Source of the DNA: Bdellovibrionales bacterium
Lineage (GTDB): Bacteria; Bdellovibrionota; UBA1018
Assembly: GCA_018968995.1 (NCBI GenBank)
Contig: JAGWZD010000034.1
Coordinates: 1-11,511 of the forward strand
Reading direction: 5' to 3'
Length of the DNA: 11,511 nt
Shown here: positions 1-7,291 of the stretch, piece by piece
Numbering within the stretch: the first letter of the stretch is position 1
How the letters are laid out: each line of letters opens with the position of its first letter
Notes under the pieces: generated by a model
What the model saw: only the letters and a program-made list of their open reading frames with translations
The model's database searches: none
Told to the model about the DNA's origin: nothing
Position numbers and translations under genes: made by a program

Positions 1-1
1 C

Positions 2-760
2 ACTTCGATCCTAGAGCCCTCTGTAAGCTTGTGGATGAACTCTGCCGAACGCAAATCGCTTGAAACCAAACTTCACCAAGTTGCGCGACAAAAACTCCTT
101 ACTCTACCACCCGGAAGCGATCAGCAGCGCCGTTGGTGGTCGGTTGCATTAAGAACTTGCTCTGAGCGCGAAGATGCAGAGTGGATTTCAAAACTCTTAA
201 CTGGAAAATCAAAAATTCCTGGTCTTGCGATGGAGCAAGATCGGCGCTGGGAGGCATTGGAGGCCTGGGCTAGAGTTCCCAATAGAGACTTCGAGAAATT
301 TTTGCTCGCTCTGAAGCAGGAGGAGAGCGCTGATCAGACGGACTCTGGCAAAAAGTCGGCTCTTGCGATCTCGGCGGCAATGGCATCCTCGGAATCCAAG
401 CTAGCCGCGTTCGAGCGTGCCGTCTCAGAACAGGTTTCATTTTCAGAACTACGAGCGCTGGCTGGGTCCTTCGGTCGCTACGGGTCTGAAACTCTTTACC
501 CCTGGCTGAATGATCGCTTCTTTGCTGCCTTTCCAAAAGTTCTTGAGAAGAAAACAAACGAGGAAGCCGCTACGTTTGTCTCTGGCTTCTTTCCGTTATC
601 GTGTCAGGAGCAGGGTTCGTCTCAGCTGAAGACCTTGCTAGACCAAGGTAAGGGCATTCCTGCAAGTGTCTTTAGACGACTTCAAGCAATTCAAGAAGAG
701 CAGGAGCGCTGCATCCGGTTAAGAAAACTCCAGAACAACGGGGCAGTGGTCGGAACCTAA
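2..760 (+). CDS. pepN: M1 family aminopeptidase (PepN-like), C-terminal fragment
   Basis: This is the C-terminal part of a gene whose 5' end lies outside the window. The frame is open from base 2, so the in-frame TTG at 29 and ATG at 35 are probably internal. The 250 or so visible residues are helical. They resemble the ERAP1_C-type C-terminal domain of M1 zinc aminopeptidases: a RWEALEAWARV helix, then SELRALAGSFGRYG, then YPWLNDRFFAAFPKVL, then a FVSGFFPLSCQ segment, and a closing arginine-rich helix (PASVFRRLQAIQEEQERCIRLRKLQ in part). In this family the domain caps the catalytic domain and shapes the chamber for peptide substrates. The zinc motif HExxH and the GAMEN exopeptidase motif would lie upstream and cannot be seen. 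The last 14 codons overlap the 3' end of the ExoIII gene on the other strand. Family assignment is by remembered pattern, without a search; other HEAT-like helical repeat proteins remain possible. Confidence 0.62.
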   Translation, partial: TSILEPSVSLWMNSAERKSLETKLHQVARQKLLTLPPGSDQQRRWWSVALRTCSEREDAEWISKLLTGKSKIPGLAMEQDRRWEALEAWARVPNRDFEKFLLALKQEESADQTDSGKKSALAISAAMASSESKLAAFERAVSEQVSFSELRALAGSFGRYGSETLYPWLNDRFFAAFPKVLEKKTNEEAATFVSGFFPLSCQEQGSSQLKTLLDQGKGIPASVFRRLQAIQEEQERCIRLRKLQNNGAVVGT

Positions 761-1480
761 GACCTCCGGCTGATGATAAGCTGACGTTAATCGGGCTGAA
801 AATTCCTCACACACCCAAAAGTAATCCAGCCGCCATCCGATATTTCTGGCGCGAACCCCTGGACGGTAACTCCACCAAGTGTAATGCCCTGGATCCTTGG
901 TAAACCTTCTAAAAGTATCCACATATCCAGCGCTTTCGAATTTATCGAGCCAAGCTCTCTCTTTAGGAAGAAATCCAGCATTATTCTGGTTTTCCTTGGG
1001 ATTACGAAGATCAATTTCATGATGGGCAATATTAAAATCACCACAAAGAATGACCTGCTTTCCTTTTTTCCTTAGTGACTCGGTATGTTTCAACATGGCC
1101 TTACAAAAATCCAACTTGTACTCCAGCCGCGCGTGGTCGCGCTGAGAATTTGGAAAATAGGCATTGATTAGCCTAAAATCTCCAAAATCCATCTGAAGCA
1201 CACGTCCCTCTTTGTCGAACTCCGCCAAGCCCAATCCCTCGATCACATCATGAGGTTCGGCTCGGGTGTAAATGGCCGTTCCACTATAGCCCGCTTTTTC
1301 TGCTGAATGCCAATACGACTGATAGCCTTGTGGATTTCTGAGAAAAAGATCGAGTTGATCCTCGGAGGCCTTTGTTTCCTGCAGGCAGACGATGTCTGCT
1401 TTTTGGGCTTGAAGCCACTTCAAAAAGCCCTTCTCAGCAACAGCCCGAACCCCATTCACGTTCCAGGAAATCACTCGCAT
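719..1480 (-). CDS. xth: Exodeoxyribonuclease III (AP endonuclease, ExoIII/ExoA type)
   Basis: This 253-residue protein has the full set of endonuclease/exonuclease/phosphatase-fold motifs of ExoIII. They are WNVNG with Asn7, LQETKA with the metal ligand Glu35, NAYFPN with Tyr108, CGDFNIAH with Asp148 and Asn150, WRLDY with Asp219, and GSDHCPV with the catalytic Asp244-His245 pair. It should cleave DNA 5' to abasic sites and remove nucleotides 3'-to-5' from double-stranded ends during cytoplasmic base-excision repair. Length is typical (250-270 residues). The ATG at 1480 begins the conserved MRVISWNVNG strand and has an AGAAGG-like ribosome binding site about 8-10 nt upstream, which fixes the start. 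The stop codon lies inside the aminopeptidase gene, so the codons for the GSDHCP motif are read antisense to that gene's last residues. It is divergent from the phosphatase gene at 1572. Confidence 0.95.
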   Translation of the reverse strand: MRVISWNVNGVRAVAEKGFLKWLQAQKADIVCLQETKASEDQLDLFLRNPQGYQSYWHSAEKAGYSGTAIYTRAEPHDVIEGLGLAEFDKEGRVLQMDFGDFRLINAYFPNSQRDHARLEYKLDFCKAMLKHTESLRKKGKQVILCGDFNIAHHEIDLRNPKENQNNAGFLPKERAWLDKFESAGYVDTFRRFTKDPGHYTWWSYRPGVRARNIGWRLDYFWVCEEFSARLTSAYHQPEVLGSDHCPVVLEFS

Positions 1481-1536
1481 AGGTCACCCTTCTAACCGAT
1501 AAAAGTATTAAAGGATACGCCATGTTGCACATGTTT

Positions 1537-1571
1537 TTGACTTCATTCCGTAGCCGGGTAATCTTCCCGGC
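1537..1571 (+). promoter_or_regulatory. Candidate promoter with GC-rich dyad abutting the start codon
   Basis: A TTGACT (1537-1542) and a TAATCT (1559-1564) are separated by 16 bp, which reads as a sigma70-type promoter. The perfect inverted repeat GCCGGG (1553-1558), 7-nt spacer, CCCGGC (1566-1571) brackets the -10 element and ends one base before the ATG at 1572. The expected transcription start is at or next to the ATG. The same dyad could be a repressor operator or, in a longer transcript, a hairpin over the initiation region. No Shine-Dalgarno sequence is visible. Confidence 0.45.
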
Positions 1572-2132
1572 ATGAAGATCTCACGAGTTTCTAGAGTTCT
1601 CGTTCTGTTGCTAAGCTTAGGCAGTGCCTGCTGGATGCCGGCAGCACGAGCTGAAATTGTTCGCTTCAACGAAGTAGAGCCAGGCAAGGTCTACCGTGGA
1701 GGAAAGCCCGAGAACTACCAAGATCTCCTCGCACTTAAAAACTTAGGCGTTCGCACCATTTTGAATCTTCGAAACAATCGAGACTACGTTGAGTGGCAGT
1801 CAATTCTAGCGGAGAGTCTTGGGATGCGGGTGATTAATCGCCCCACCGCCTCACTTTTCAGTCCAACAGATCGGCATGTGGATGAAATTCAAGCGATGCT
1901 CAACAACCCTGAACTTCAGCCTGTCTTCATTCATTGCAAGCACGGTAAAGATCGAACAGGCTTGATGATCGGACTCTACCGAGTCGAGACTCAAGGATGG
2001 ACTCCTGAACGCGCCTATTCAGAAATGAGAGCGATCGGCTTTAATCCTGTTCTCTTCAGACTTTACCAGTACTTCTGGAACAGAACTGAACCGTATTCCC
2101 AACGATTACTGGTAGAGGCTTCAGTTTTTTAA
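1572..2132 (+). CDS. Secreted dual-specificity/tyrosine phosphatase family protein
   Basis: This 186-residue protein carries the cysteine-phosphatase P-loop HCKHGKDRTG at residues 121-130, with nucleophile Cys122 and phosphate-binding Arg128 (the CX5R signature). An upstream strand-helix unit, VYRGGKPENYQDLLALKNLGVRT (quoted only in part here: residues 40-62), matches the small DSP/Siw14-like fold. A likely general acid is Asp100 in SPTD. Residues 1-27 form a signal peptide: Lys/Arg-rich start, hydrophobic core VLVLLLSLG, and an ARA cleavage site before Glu28, so it acts outside the cytoplasm. Cys20 in GSAC is a poor lipobox but leaves lipoprotein anchoring possible. The substrate could be phosphotyrosine, a phosphoinositide-like molecule or a polyphosphate; the sequence does not decide. 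The ATG at 1572 is chosen because no other in-frame start gives the signal peptide. It converges on the host-attachment-type gene with a 13-bp gap. Confidence 0.85.
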   Translation: MKISRVSRVLVLLLSLGSACWMPAARAEIVRFNEVEPGKVYRGGKPENYQDLLALKNLGVRTILNLRNNRDYVEWQSILAESLGMRVINRPTASLFSPTDRHVDEIQAMLNNPELQPVFIHCKHGKDRTGLMIGLYRVETQGWTPERAYSEMRAIGFNPVLFRLYQYFWNRTEPYSQRLLVEASVF

Positions 2133-2145
2133 CCGATTCGAGTCT

Positions 2146-2640
2146 TCAGGCCGAAAGCAAGTACTGCTGAATTTGACGAGACAGCTCGCTCGAAGACTTC
2201 TGGTGGTATTCGCGATCCAGGGTCGCTACTAGAATTTTCTGGGTCTGCTGATCCAAGCACGACTTAAGGATTCCGAGAAATCTTGATTCAGCCACCAGCA
2301 TCAAGGCCCGAAACTCATTTCTGCCACGGGCCGCTTTTAATCGACCAGCCAGTCGACGTGCGAACTCCCAAGCCTGCTGCTCGTGCGGAGTACGCTCTTC
2401 AGAGTAAGAGGAGCGGCCACCAGCCGCAGCGCTTGAAAAACTTCGCCCTGGACGGTCAGCCCCTAGCTCCCGATCTAGCAGGCGGCCCTCGGGGTGTTGA
2501 ATTTTTTCCACCAGCTCGAGGCCTGACTTGAGTCCAAGATAGCGAAAGATTCTAGCCTGAGACTGACTTGCAACCACAATCCAGGTTTCACCCACGGGTA
2601 AATGGCTGGCCATCGGCTTTGAATCAGTGTGCGAACTCAT
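2146..2640 (-). CDS. Host attachment protein family (baeRF-like)
   Basis: From the ATG at 2640 this gives about 164 residues. The order of motifs matches the 'protein required for attachment to host cells' family (Host_attach; related to bacterial archaeo-eukaryotic release-factor-like domains). It starts with WIVVASQSQARIFRY, followed by LELVEKIQHPEGRLLDREL, DRPGRSF, a polar Ser/Gly-rich stretch, FARRLAGRLKAA, FRALMLVAESRFLGIL, and a C-terminal helix ending QIQQYLLSA. The family is named from plant-attaching bacteria, but most members have no tested function and a role in RNA or translation is equally plausible. The reading frame stays open to a TTG at 2721, but that extension (rich in Cys/Arg, no family similarity) would run into the divergent gene at 2707, so I prefer 2640. 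A second ATG at 2613 is also possible. No strong ribosome binding site marks any of them. It is transcribed divergently from the coiled-coil gene. Confidence 0.78.
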   Translation of the reverse strand: MSSHTDSKPMASHLPVGETWIVVASQSQARIFRYLGLKSGLELVEKIQHPEGRLLDRELGADRPGRSFSSAAAGGRSSYSEERTPHEQQAWEFARRLAGRLKAARGRNEFRALMLVAESRFLGILKSCLDQQTQKILVATLDREYHQKSSSELSRQIQQYLLSA

Positions 2641-2661
2641 GAGACTAGGAAATTGCTTTCT

Positions 2662-2701
2662 TCGTGCCACGAATTGTAGGCACGACCGTTGCCTATCTAA
2701 T
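2662..2701. promoter_or_regulatory. Divergent overlapping promoters inside a 7-bp-arm dyad
   Basis: The inverted repeat TCGTGCC (2662-2668), 10-nt spacer, GGCACGA (2679-2685) lies between two divergent genes. On the minus strand TACAAT (2673-2678) is a good -10 element for the host-attachment-type gene, with a weak -35 TTAGAT (2695-2700). On the plus strand TCTAAT (2696-2701) is a good -10 for the coiled-coil gene, with a -35 TTGTAG (2674-2679) at 16 bp. Each promoter's -10 therefore overlaps the other's -35. The dyad could bind a dimeric regulator acting on both. Confidence 0.4.
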
Positions 2702-2706
2702 CTGCC

Positions 2707-2940
2707 ATGCCCCCCGCACAAAAGATGGCTCTATCTGAGATACAACTACTACACCGAGAGATCGAGGCTCATGGCGAATGGCTTAATCGTGAAAGGATGG
2801 AACGAAAAACTGAGGTGGACCGTCTTAAGATGGAAATCGAAGCTCTGCGTCGTGCGCTCGCTCGATTGCATTCCGAGTTTGAGGCTGTCTTCACTGAAGA
2901 ACTAGAGCGTGCCCGACGAAACTATAATCCAGAAACCTAA
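2707..2940 (+). CDS. Small coiled-coil protein of unknown function
   Basis: This 77-residue cytoplasmic protein has no signal peptide or membrane segment. Residues 8-70 are nearly all helix-forming, with a charged, heptad-like Leu/Ile/Met/Ala spacing (LSEIQLLHREIEAH, then TEVDRLKMEIEALRRALARL, then FEAVFTEELERARR), so a homodimeric coiled coil is likely. I do not recognise the family. The frame is supported by this amphipathic pattern; the other plus-strand frame through the region (2627-2905) gives a Cys/Trp-rich product with no such order. The start is uncertain. ATG 2707 has no Shine-Dalgarno sequence and falls next to the predicted transcription start, while ATG 2725 would leave a 17-nt leader. 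It is codirectional with the M48 protease, 53 bp downstream, and could be cotranscribed with it. Confidence 0.62.
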   Translation: MPPAQKMALSEIQLLHREIEAHGEWLNRERMERKTEVDRLKMEIEALRRALARLHSEFEAVFTEELERARRNYNPET

Positions 2941-2993
2941 AACCATCTGCTTAGGGCCTTGGCATATCCAAGAACACCTGCGAGAAATGTCTC

Positions 2994-4205
2994 ATGAAGA
3001 CTTTGATCGTAACCATTCTTGCTGCCAACCTATTAATCGATCTGATGGTCGAGCTGCTCAATCTAAAATCCTTCCCGAACACTGAGCAATACAAACGCCG
3101 AAGATCTTATTTTCAGGAAAACATGAAGGTTGGATTTGCCGAGCAAGGTGTGCAATTTCTGTTTTGGATTGTTGCATTTCAATCTCCATTTTTCGAGCGC
3201 TTAGATCTAGCAATTGGTTCAGTCATTCAAAGCACTATTTGGAAAGGCGCCGTTTGGTTGATTGCGATCAGCGCGATTCGCGCTCTAATCTCCTTTCCAT
3301 TTCAGGCGTTCTCAACTTTTTCCACCGAGTCTCGATTCGGATTTAATAAAACCACAGTACAGACTTTTTTTGCAGACCGTATCAAAGGGGCCCTTCTGGG
3401 TGTGACTCTGGGCCTGCCGATCCTCGCCCTTTTGCTCTATATTTTTCAAGCAATGGGCCCCAATGCATGGTGGATGTGTTGGCTGATCTTAACGGGACTG
3501 TCCCTGGTGATGGGCTATCTGGCACCCGCACTCATTCTTCCTCTTTTTAATCGGTTTGAATCCTTGCCAGAAGGTTCGCTACGTTCATCGATTGAAGCGT
3601 ACGCCAGAAAAGAGGACTTCCCTATGGGTGGAACTTTCGTCATGGACGGCTCAAAAAGGTCCACCAAGCGAAATGCATTTTTTACTGGATTTGGAAAACT
3701 ACGCAAGCTTGTCCTGTTTGACACCTTGATTGCAAATCATGAGCCCGACGAAATTCTTGCCGTTGTTGCCCATGAGATGGGTCACTTTAAGTGTGGACAT
3801 ATTCCAAAGATGATCTTGTTGTCAGTACTTACCCAAGGTCTACTTTTCTGGATTCTCGGGCGTTTTCTTACTGACCCGCGAGCACCGGTTTGGATTCAAC
3901 AGACCCTGGGTCTATCGGAATACTCTCTAGCCGGAGCATTCCTCCTAATGAGCATCTTGTATCTACCGATTTCAAGGGTGCTATCCATTGGCCTCATGGC
4001 ATTATCGCGCAAACACGAATACGAAGCTGATGACTATTCAAAGAGAACCTTTGGCAAGTCAGCTGCTCTGGTTTCAGCGTTAAGAAAAATGGAGACGGAT
4101 CACCTGGCTCACCCGTCGCCCCACTGGCTTAAAGTGCTCCTTGAATATTCGCACCCGCCCGTAGATTTGCGAGAGAAGGCGCTTATTTCTGAAACTCAGA
4201 TTTAG
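2994..4205 (+). CDS. M48 family zinc metalloprotease (Ste24/CAAX protease-like)
   Basis: This 403-residue integral membrane protease has the M48 motif HEMGH at residues 260-264 (zinc ligands His260 and His264, catalytic Glu261). The third ligand is Glu342 in HEYEADD (341-347). It has the Ste24 layout rather than the shorter HtpX one: about 180 N-terminal residues with several hydrophobic helices, a SRFGFNKTT segment, a GFNK-to-HExxH region with FVMDGSKRSTKRNAFFTGFGKLRKLVLFDTLI (residues about 216-247) as in CAAX proteases, two further helices, and a C-terminal SHPPVDLREKAL motif. Bacterial members are thought to act in membrane-protein or envelope quality control, since bacteria lack prenylated CAAX substrates. 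The ATG at 2994 begins the first membrane helix; the upstream ribosome site is weak. Its last 23 nt overlap the 3' end of the membrane-protein gene on the opposite strand. Confidence 0.92.
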   Translation: MKTLIVTILAANLLIDLMVELLNLKSFPNTEQYKRRRSYFQENMKVGFAEQGVQFLFWIVAFQSPFFERLDLAIGSVIQSTIWKGAVWLIAISAIRALISFPFQAFSTFSTESRFGFNKTTVQTFFADRIKGALLGVTLGLPILALLLYIFQAMGPNAWWMCWLILTGLSLVMGYLAPALILPLFNRFESLPEGSLRSSIEAYARKEDFPMGGTFVMDGSKRSTKRNAFFTGFGKLRKLVLFDTLIANHEPDEILAVVAHEMGHFKCGHIPKMILLSVLTQGLLFWILGRFLTDPRAPVWIQQTLGLSEYSLAGAFLLMSILYLPISRVLSIGLMALSRKHEYEADDYSKRTFGKSAALVSALRKMETDHLAHPSPHWLKVLLEYSHPPVDLREKALISETQI

Positions 4206-4659
4206 TTTCAGGCGCACTTAATTTTTTAATAATTCCTGCGTGAATAAAAACTGCGGCCACCGTCAGCGCTACACCAGCCCAGTACAACATCGATTGGATC
4301 TGAACCGGTGACCGGAGCGTCGCAAAAACCATCATTGCGGTGATGAGTGCAATAAAGTAGATGGATGCGATCCTAGCCCACACCATCCGTCTGAGTAAGG
4401 CGACTCCGATAACGATTCCTATAACCCCAAAAACAACACTTGAAGAGCCGTTCCGCATCAAAAGGCCTTTTATGTCGAACTCGGGCCACTGCGATCCAAA
4501 CTGCTTCTTTAATCCCATCTCTACTGCTGAAGACAAATCTGGGTTTTCAAGAATTGCGCGATAAATAGCGAGCTGAAGCCCTCCTCCCATCAGAAGCACA
4601 AAGCTTCCGACTACCGCAAACCAACCCAGGCGCGTAATGAATCGCGATTTCACAGGCAT
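4183..4659 (-). CDS. Four-helix integral membrane protein, unknown function
   Basis: This 158-residue protein has four predicted membrane helices, at about residues 11-33, 72-89, 95-115 and 124-144. Between helices 1 and 2 lies a polar segment of about 38 residues (around ENPDLSSAVEMGLKKQFGSQWPEFDIKGLL, residues 38-67). The short KSRFITR start and the KK after helix 4 suggest both ends are cytoplasmic. I do not recognise the family; it resembles small DoxX/DUF-type membrane proteins only in general shape. The ATG at 4659 is well supported by an AGGAG ribosome site 4 nt upstream. It converges with the M48 gene, sharing 23 nt at the 3' ends, and is divergent from hrpB. A promoter candidate lies at 4679-4707. 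Confidence 0.75.
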   Translation of the reverse strand: MPVKSRFITRLGWFAVVGSFVLLMGGGLQLAIYRAILENPDLSSAVEMGLKKQFGSQWPEFDIKGLLMRNGSSSVVFGVIGIVIGVALLRRMVWARIASIYFIALITAMMVFATLRSPVQIQSMLYWAGVALTVAAVFIHAGIIKKLSAPETKSEFQK

Positions 4660-4678
4660 AAGGCTCCTATTGATTCAA

Positions 4679-4707
4679 AGAATAACACTTCCCGCTAACC
4701 TCAACAA
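4679..4707 (-). promoter_or_regulatory. Candidate sigma70-type promoter for the four-helix membrane protein
   Basis: Read on the minus strand, TTGTTG (plus 4702-4707) and TATTCT (plus 4679-4684) are separated by 17 bp. The expected transcription start is near 4672, giving a leader of about 12 nt that contains the AGGAG ribosome site. The match is moderate and no operator is evident. Confidence 0.33.
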
Positions 4708-4744
4708 CACTAGTCATGACCGACGGGACAGGCTAGGACTGAAA

Positions 4745-7273
4745 ATGATGTCTAGGTCTCACTTTCCTCTGCCAATTGACGCTTACCTGCCGGAAATATT
4801 GGCTGCGCTCTCTGCTACCTCCATCCTCACTCTCAAGGCCTCAACAGGATCTGGGAAAACCACTCGGGTTCCTGCCGCATTGCTAACAGTAGAATTTGCA
4901 GAGGGTCGGGAAATTTGGGTTCTTGAGCCGCGGCGGTTGGCTGCTAAATGGGCGGCTCAAAGAGTGTCTGATGAGATGGACGAAAAAATTGGGGAAACGG
5001 TCGGATATCAGTTCCGATTTGAAAAGCGTGAAAGCCCCAAGACGCGTCTTCGTTTTCTGACCGAAGGTATTTTACTCAGAAAACTCAAGACAGATCCAAC
5101 GCTGAGTCAGGTTGCTGCGGTTGTGCTGGATGAGTTTCACGAACGTCACCTGACTACAGATCTAGCACTCACATGCCTTCTGGATCTTCAACGCCGCTTA
5201 CGTCCCGATCTAAAAATTCTGATCATGTCGGCAACCTTAGACATTAAGGGCCTGCAGCAAACATTAGGAACCTCCTCGAGCAGCCTAGAGATTGAGGCGC
5301 CACGATTTCCGGTTGATATTCGTTATCTCAATGAACCCCTCACTCGTAGATTAGACGAAGAGGTTGCCAGACAAGTCCATCAGCTCTTGCAGGAAACAAC
5401 TGGAGATATCCTTATTTTTTTACCAGGAATGGGAGAAATATTAAGAGCAAAGCAATCCATTGAATCGCAAGCTCAAGAGCGAATGATCGAAGTGATCCCT
5501 CTTCACGGCGAACTCTCAAGAGAAGAGCAGGATCGAGCCATGCTTCCGTCTCCTCTCCGTAAAATCATTCTTTCGACCAACCTAGCCGAATCCTCGATTA
5601 CGATTCCTGGAATCACTGCCGTCATTGACAGTGGACTGCACCGACAAGCAAGCCACTCCCATTGGAATGGGATCCCCGCCTTGCGAACCAGGCCTATCTC
5701 GAAGGCTTCAGCGACTCAGCGCTCAGGCCGAGCAGGACGTACGGCTCCAGGCATCTGCCAGCGGCTCTACACTCGTGCAGACTTTGATGGACGCGCAGCG
5801 ATGGATACTCCCGAGATCCTGCGGGCCGACTTAGCCCAAGTCCTTCTCGATCTAAAAGCCATGAATATACCAGATATCCCGGCTCTACCCTGGATTGAGT
5901 CGCCCCCACCCTCTCAGTGGGAGGCAGCGGCACGTCTTTTGTGGCTTCTGGGAATTCTTTCGTCGAAAGAAATATCTGCGTCACTTACTGATACTGGGCA
6001 GAAGCTTTCTGGGTTATCGATGCACCCTCGATTGATGCGCCTCCTTTTCGATGCAGCAAAATCGGGCCAGGAAACTCTCTCCTCGGCTCTTACTCTAGCC
6101 GCTTATCTTTCTGAGGGAGAGCTTCCCTCACGCAGCCCTCTAGAGTCGCACGATGTTCTGCAAGGTCAAACTCCCTCAGGCTTTGCTCTCAGACGCGCGG
6201 TACAGCAGTGGTCTGATGAGATTCAACGCCTGAAGATTTCTTCAGAGGAAAAAAGGACCAATCCTTCAAAAAAGGACCTTCTAGCCAAATGCATTCTTAG
6301 AGCCTTCCCAGACCAAGTAGTGCGCGTTCTTCCTGATGGTTCTCTTGCGGAAACGACATTTTCTGGATCGATAGAGATTCATCCGGAACTCCGGGGATCA
6401 AAAGGGTTCGCTGTGGCTCTTGAATCTCAAGAGCGGCAACAGCTTCGTTATTCAGAAAAACGATCTCTTCCAATGATTGAGAGCTGGATTTTGTTTCCTG
6501 AAGAATGGTTGTTCGATCTTGAACCCGGATTACTCTCTGAGTTCGAGGGCCCATGGTGGGATGATTCCAATCGCCGCACGCGTTGGGTTTCTGAACTTCG
6601 GTATGGAAACATCATGCTCTCGCGAAGTGAGCGAGAACCCAACTCTGAAACGGAGTGGAAAAGATGTGAAAATCTTCTGCTCAAAGAAACCTGGAAGATG
6701 GAAATACCAGATCAGGAAATTTCAGTAAGTGCAGGACTTGAACTAGTGCTGGCCCTTCGAAATCTAGTCTCAGGAGAACTCTCCGAACTTATCGAGTCGA
6801 CACTAGCTAGACTCCTTCTAATTCGCGAACAAGGACTCGTGAAAGAGTCTTTACCAAAATTCACGGAACTCTTTTCAGGCGCTCTCAGCAAAAAACTCTC
6901 TCATCGACAGCTTGCTGAAATGGACTGGGAGAGCGAAATACAACGCGCTATTCTGGAGCTCAGACCGCAACTTCGTCTAGAGGAGTGGACTCCTTCTCAT
7001 GTCCTTCTTGCTGGAGGTCGCAGAGCACGAGTCCAGTATCGCCTCGGGCATGCTCCCTGGGTGGAATCACGGCTTCAGGATTTTTTTGGAATGAAGCAAG
7101 GCCCCCGAGTGCTGGCGGGTAGACTTGCTCTCACCCTTCACCTTTTGGCTCCGAATCAGCGAGCCGTTCAAGTCACCCAAGACCTCGCTGGATTTTGGGA
7201 ACGGGTCTATCCCGAGCTCCGCAATCAGCTCATGAGGCGTTACCCACGCCATTCCTGGCCTGAGAGGCCCTAA
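4745..7273 (+). CDS. hrpB: ATP-dependent helicase HrpB (DExH-box)
   Basis: From ATG 4745 this is an 842-residue DEAH/RHA-family helicase, close to the usual HrpB length. The motifs are Walker A TGSGKTT (34-40), motif II DEFHERH starting at Asp129, motif III SATLD (from Ser162), STNLAESSITIPG (motif V), and QRSGRAGRTAPG (motif VI, from Gln325). The winged-helix/ratchet region follows. The C-terminal 120 or so residues match the HrpB-specific domain, with RLQDFFGMKQGPRVLAGRLALTL, the QVTQDLAGFW motif, and the RYPRHSWPERP ending. HrpB unwinds RNA or RNA-DNA structures; its cellular role is poorly defined in most bacteria. The frame is open back to ATG 4637, but those 36 codons lie in the divergent gene and have no family similarity. 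ATG 4745 has an AGGA site 7 nt upstream and starts near the usual HrpB N-terminus (PLPIDAYLPEILAAL). ATG 4748 is an adjacent alternative. Confidence 0.95.
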   Translation: MMSRSHFPLPIDAYLPEILAALSATSILTLKASTGSGKTTRVPAALLTVEFAEGREIWVLEPRRLAAKWAAQRVSDEMDEKIGETVGYQFRFEKRESPKTRLRFLTEGILLRKLKTDPTLSQVAAVVLDEFHERHLTTDLALTCLLDLQRRLRPDLKILIMSATLDIKGLQQTLGTSSSSLEIEAPRFPVDIRYLNEPLTRRLDEEVARQVHQLLQETTGDILIFLPGMGEILRAKQSIESQAQERMIEVIPLHGELSREEQDRAMLPSPLRKIILSTNLAESSITIPGITAVIDSGLHRQASHSHWNGIPALRTRPISKASATQRSGRAGRTAPGICQRLYTRADFDGRAAMDTPEILRADLAQVLLDLKAMNIPDIPALPWIESPPPSQWEAAARLLWLLGILSSKEISASLTDTGQKLSGLSMHPRLMRLLFDAAKSGQETLSSALTLAAYLSEGELPSRSPLESHDVLQGQTPSGFALRRAVQQWSDEIQRLKISSEEKRTNPSKKDLLAKCILRAFPDQVVRVLPDGSLAETTFSGSIEIHPELRGSKGFAVALESQERQQLRYSEKRSLPMIESWILFPEEWLFDLEPGLLSEFEGPWWDDSNRRTRWVSELRYGNIMLSRSEREPNSETEWKRCENLLLKETWKMEIPDQEISVSAGLELVLALRNLVSGELSELIESTLARLLLIREQGLVKESLPKFTELFSGALSKKLSHRQLAEMDWESEIQRAILELRPQLRLEEWTPSHVLLAGGRRARVQYRLGHAPWVESRLQDFFGMKQGPRVLAGRLALTLHLLAPNQRAVQVTQDLAGFWERVYPELRNQLMRRYPRHSWPERP

Positions 7274-7291
7274 AGAAGCTGGCCCGATTCA

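Noticed and set aside
2641..2721. TTG start at 2721 for the host-attachment-type protein
   Set aside because: The added segment is Cys/Arg-rich without family similarity, overlaps the divergent coiled-coil gene and would include that gene's promoter. ATG 2640 fits the family start better.
2627..2905. 92-residue plus-strand frame overlapping the coiled-coil gene
   Set aside because: The product is Cys/Trp/Arg-rich without order, while the alternative frame gives a regular amphipathic helix.
2955..2977. Short inverted repeat CTTGG-N5-CCAAG upstream of the M48 gene
   Set aside because: A 5-bp arm is expected by chance in a window this size, and it has no tail or promoter relation.
4637..4744. 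Upstream extension of the hrpB frame to ATG 4637
   Set aside because: The extra 36 residues do not resemble the HrpB N-terminus and overlap the start of the divergent membrane-protein gene. ATG 4745 has a good ribosome site and the expected start position.
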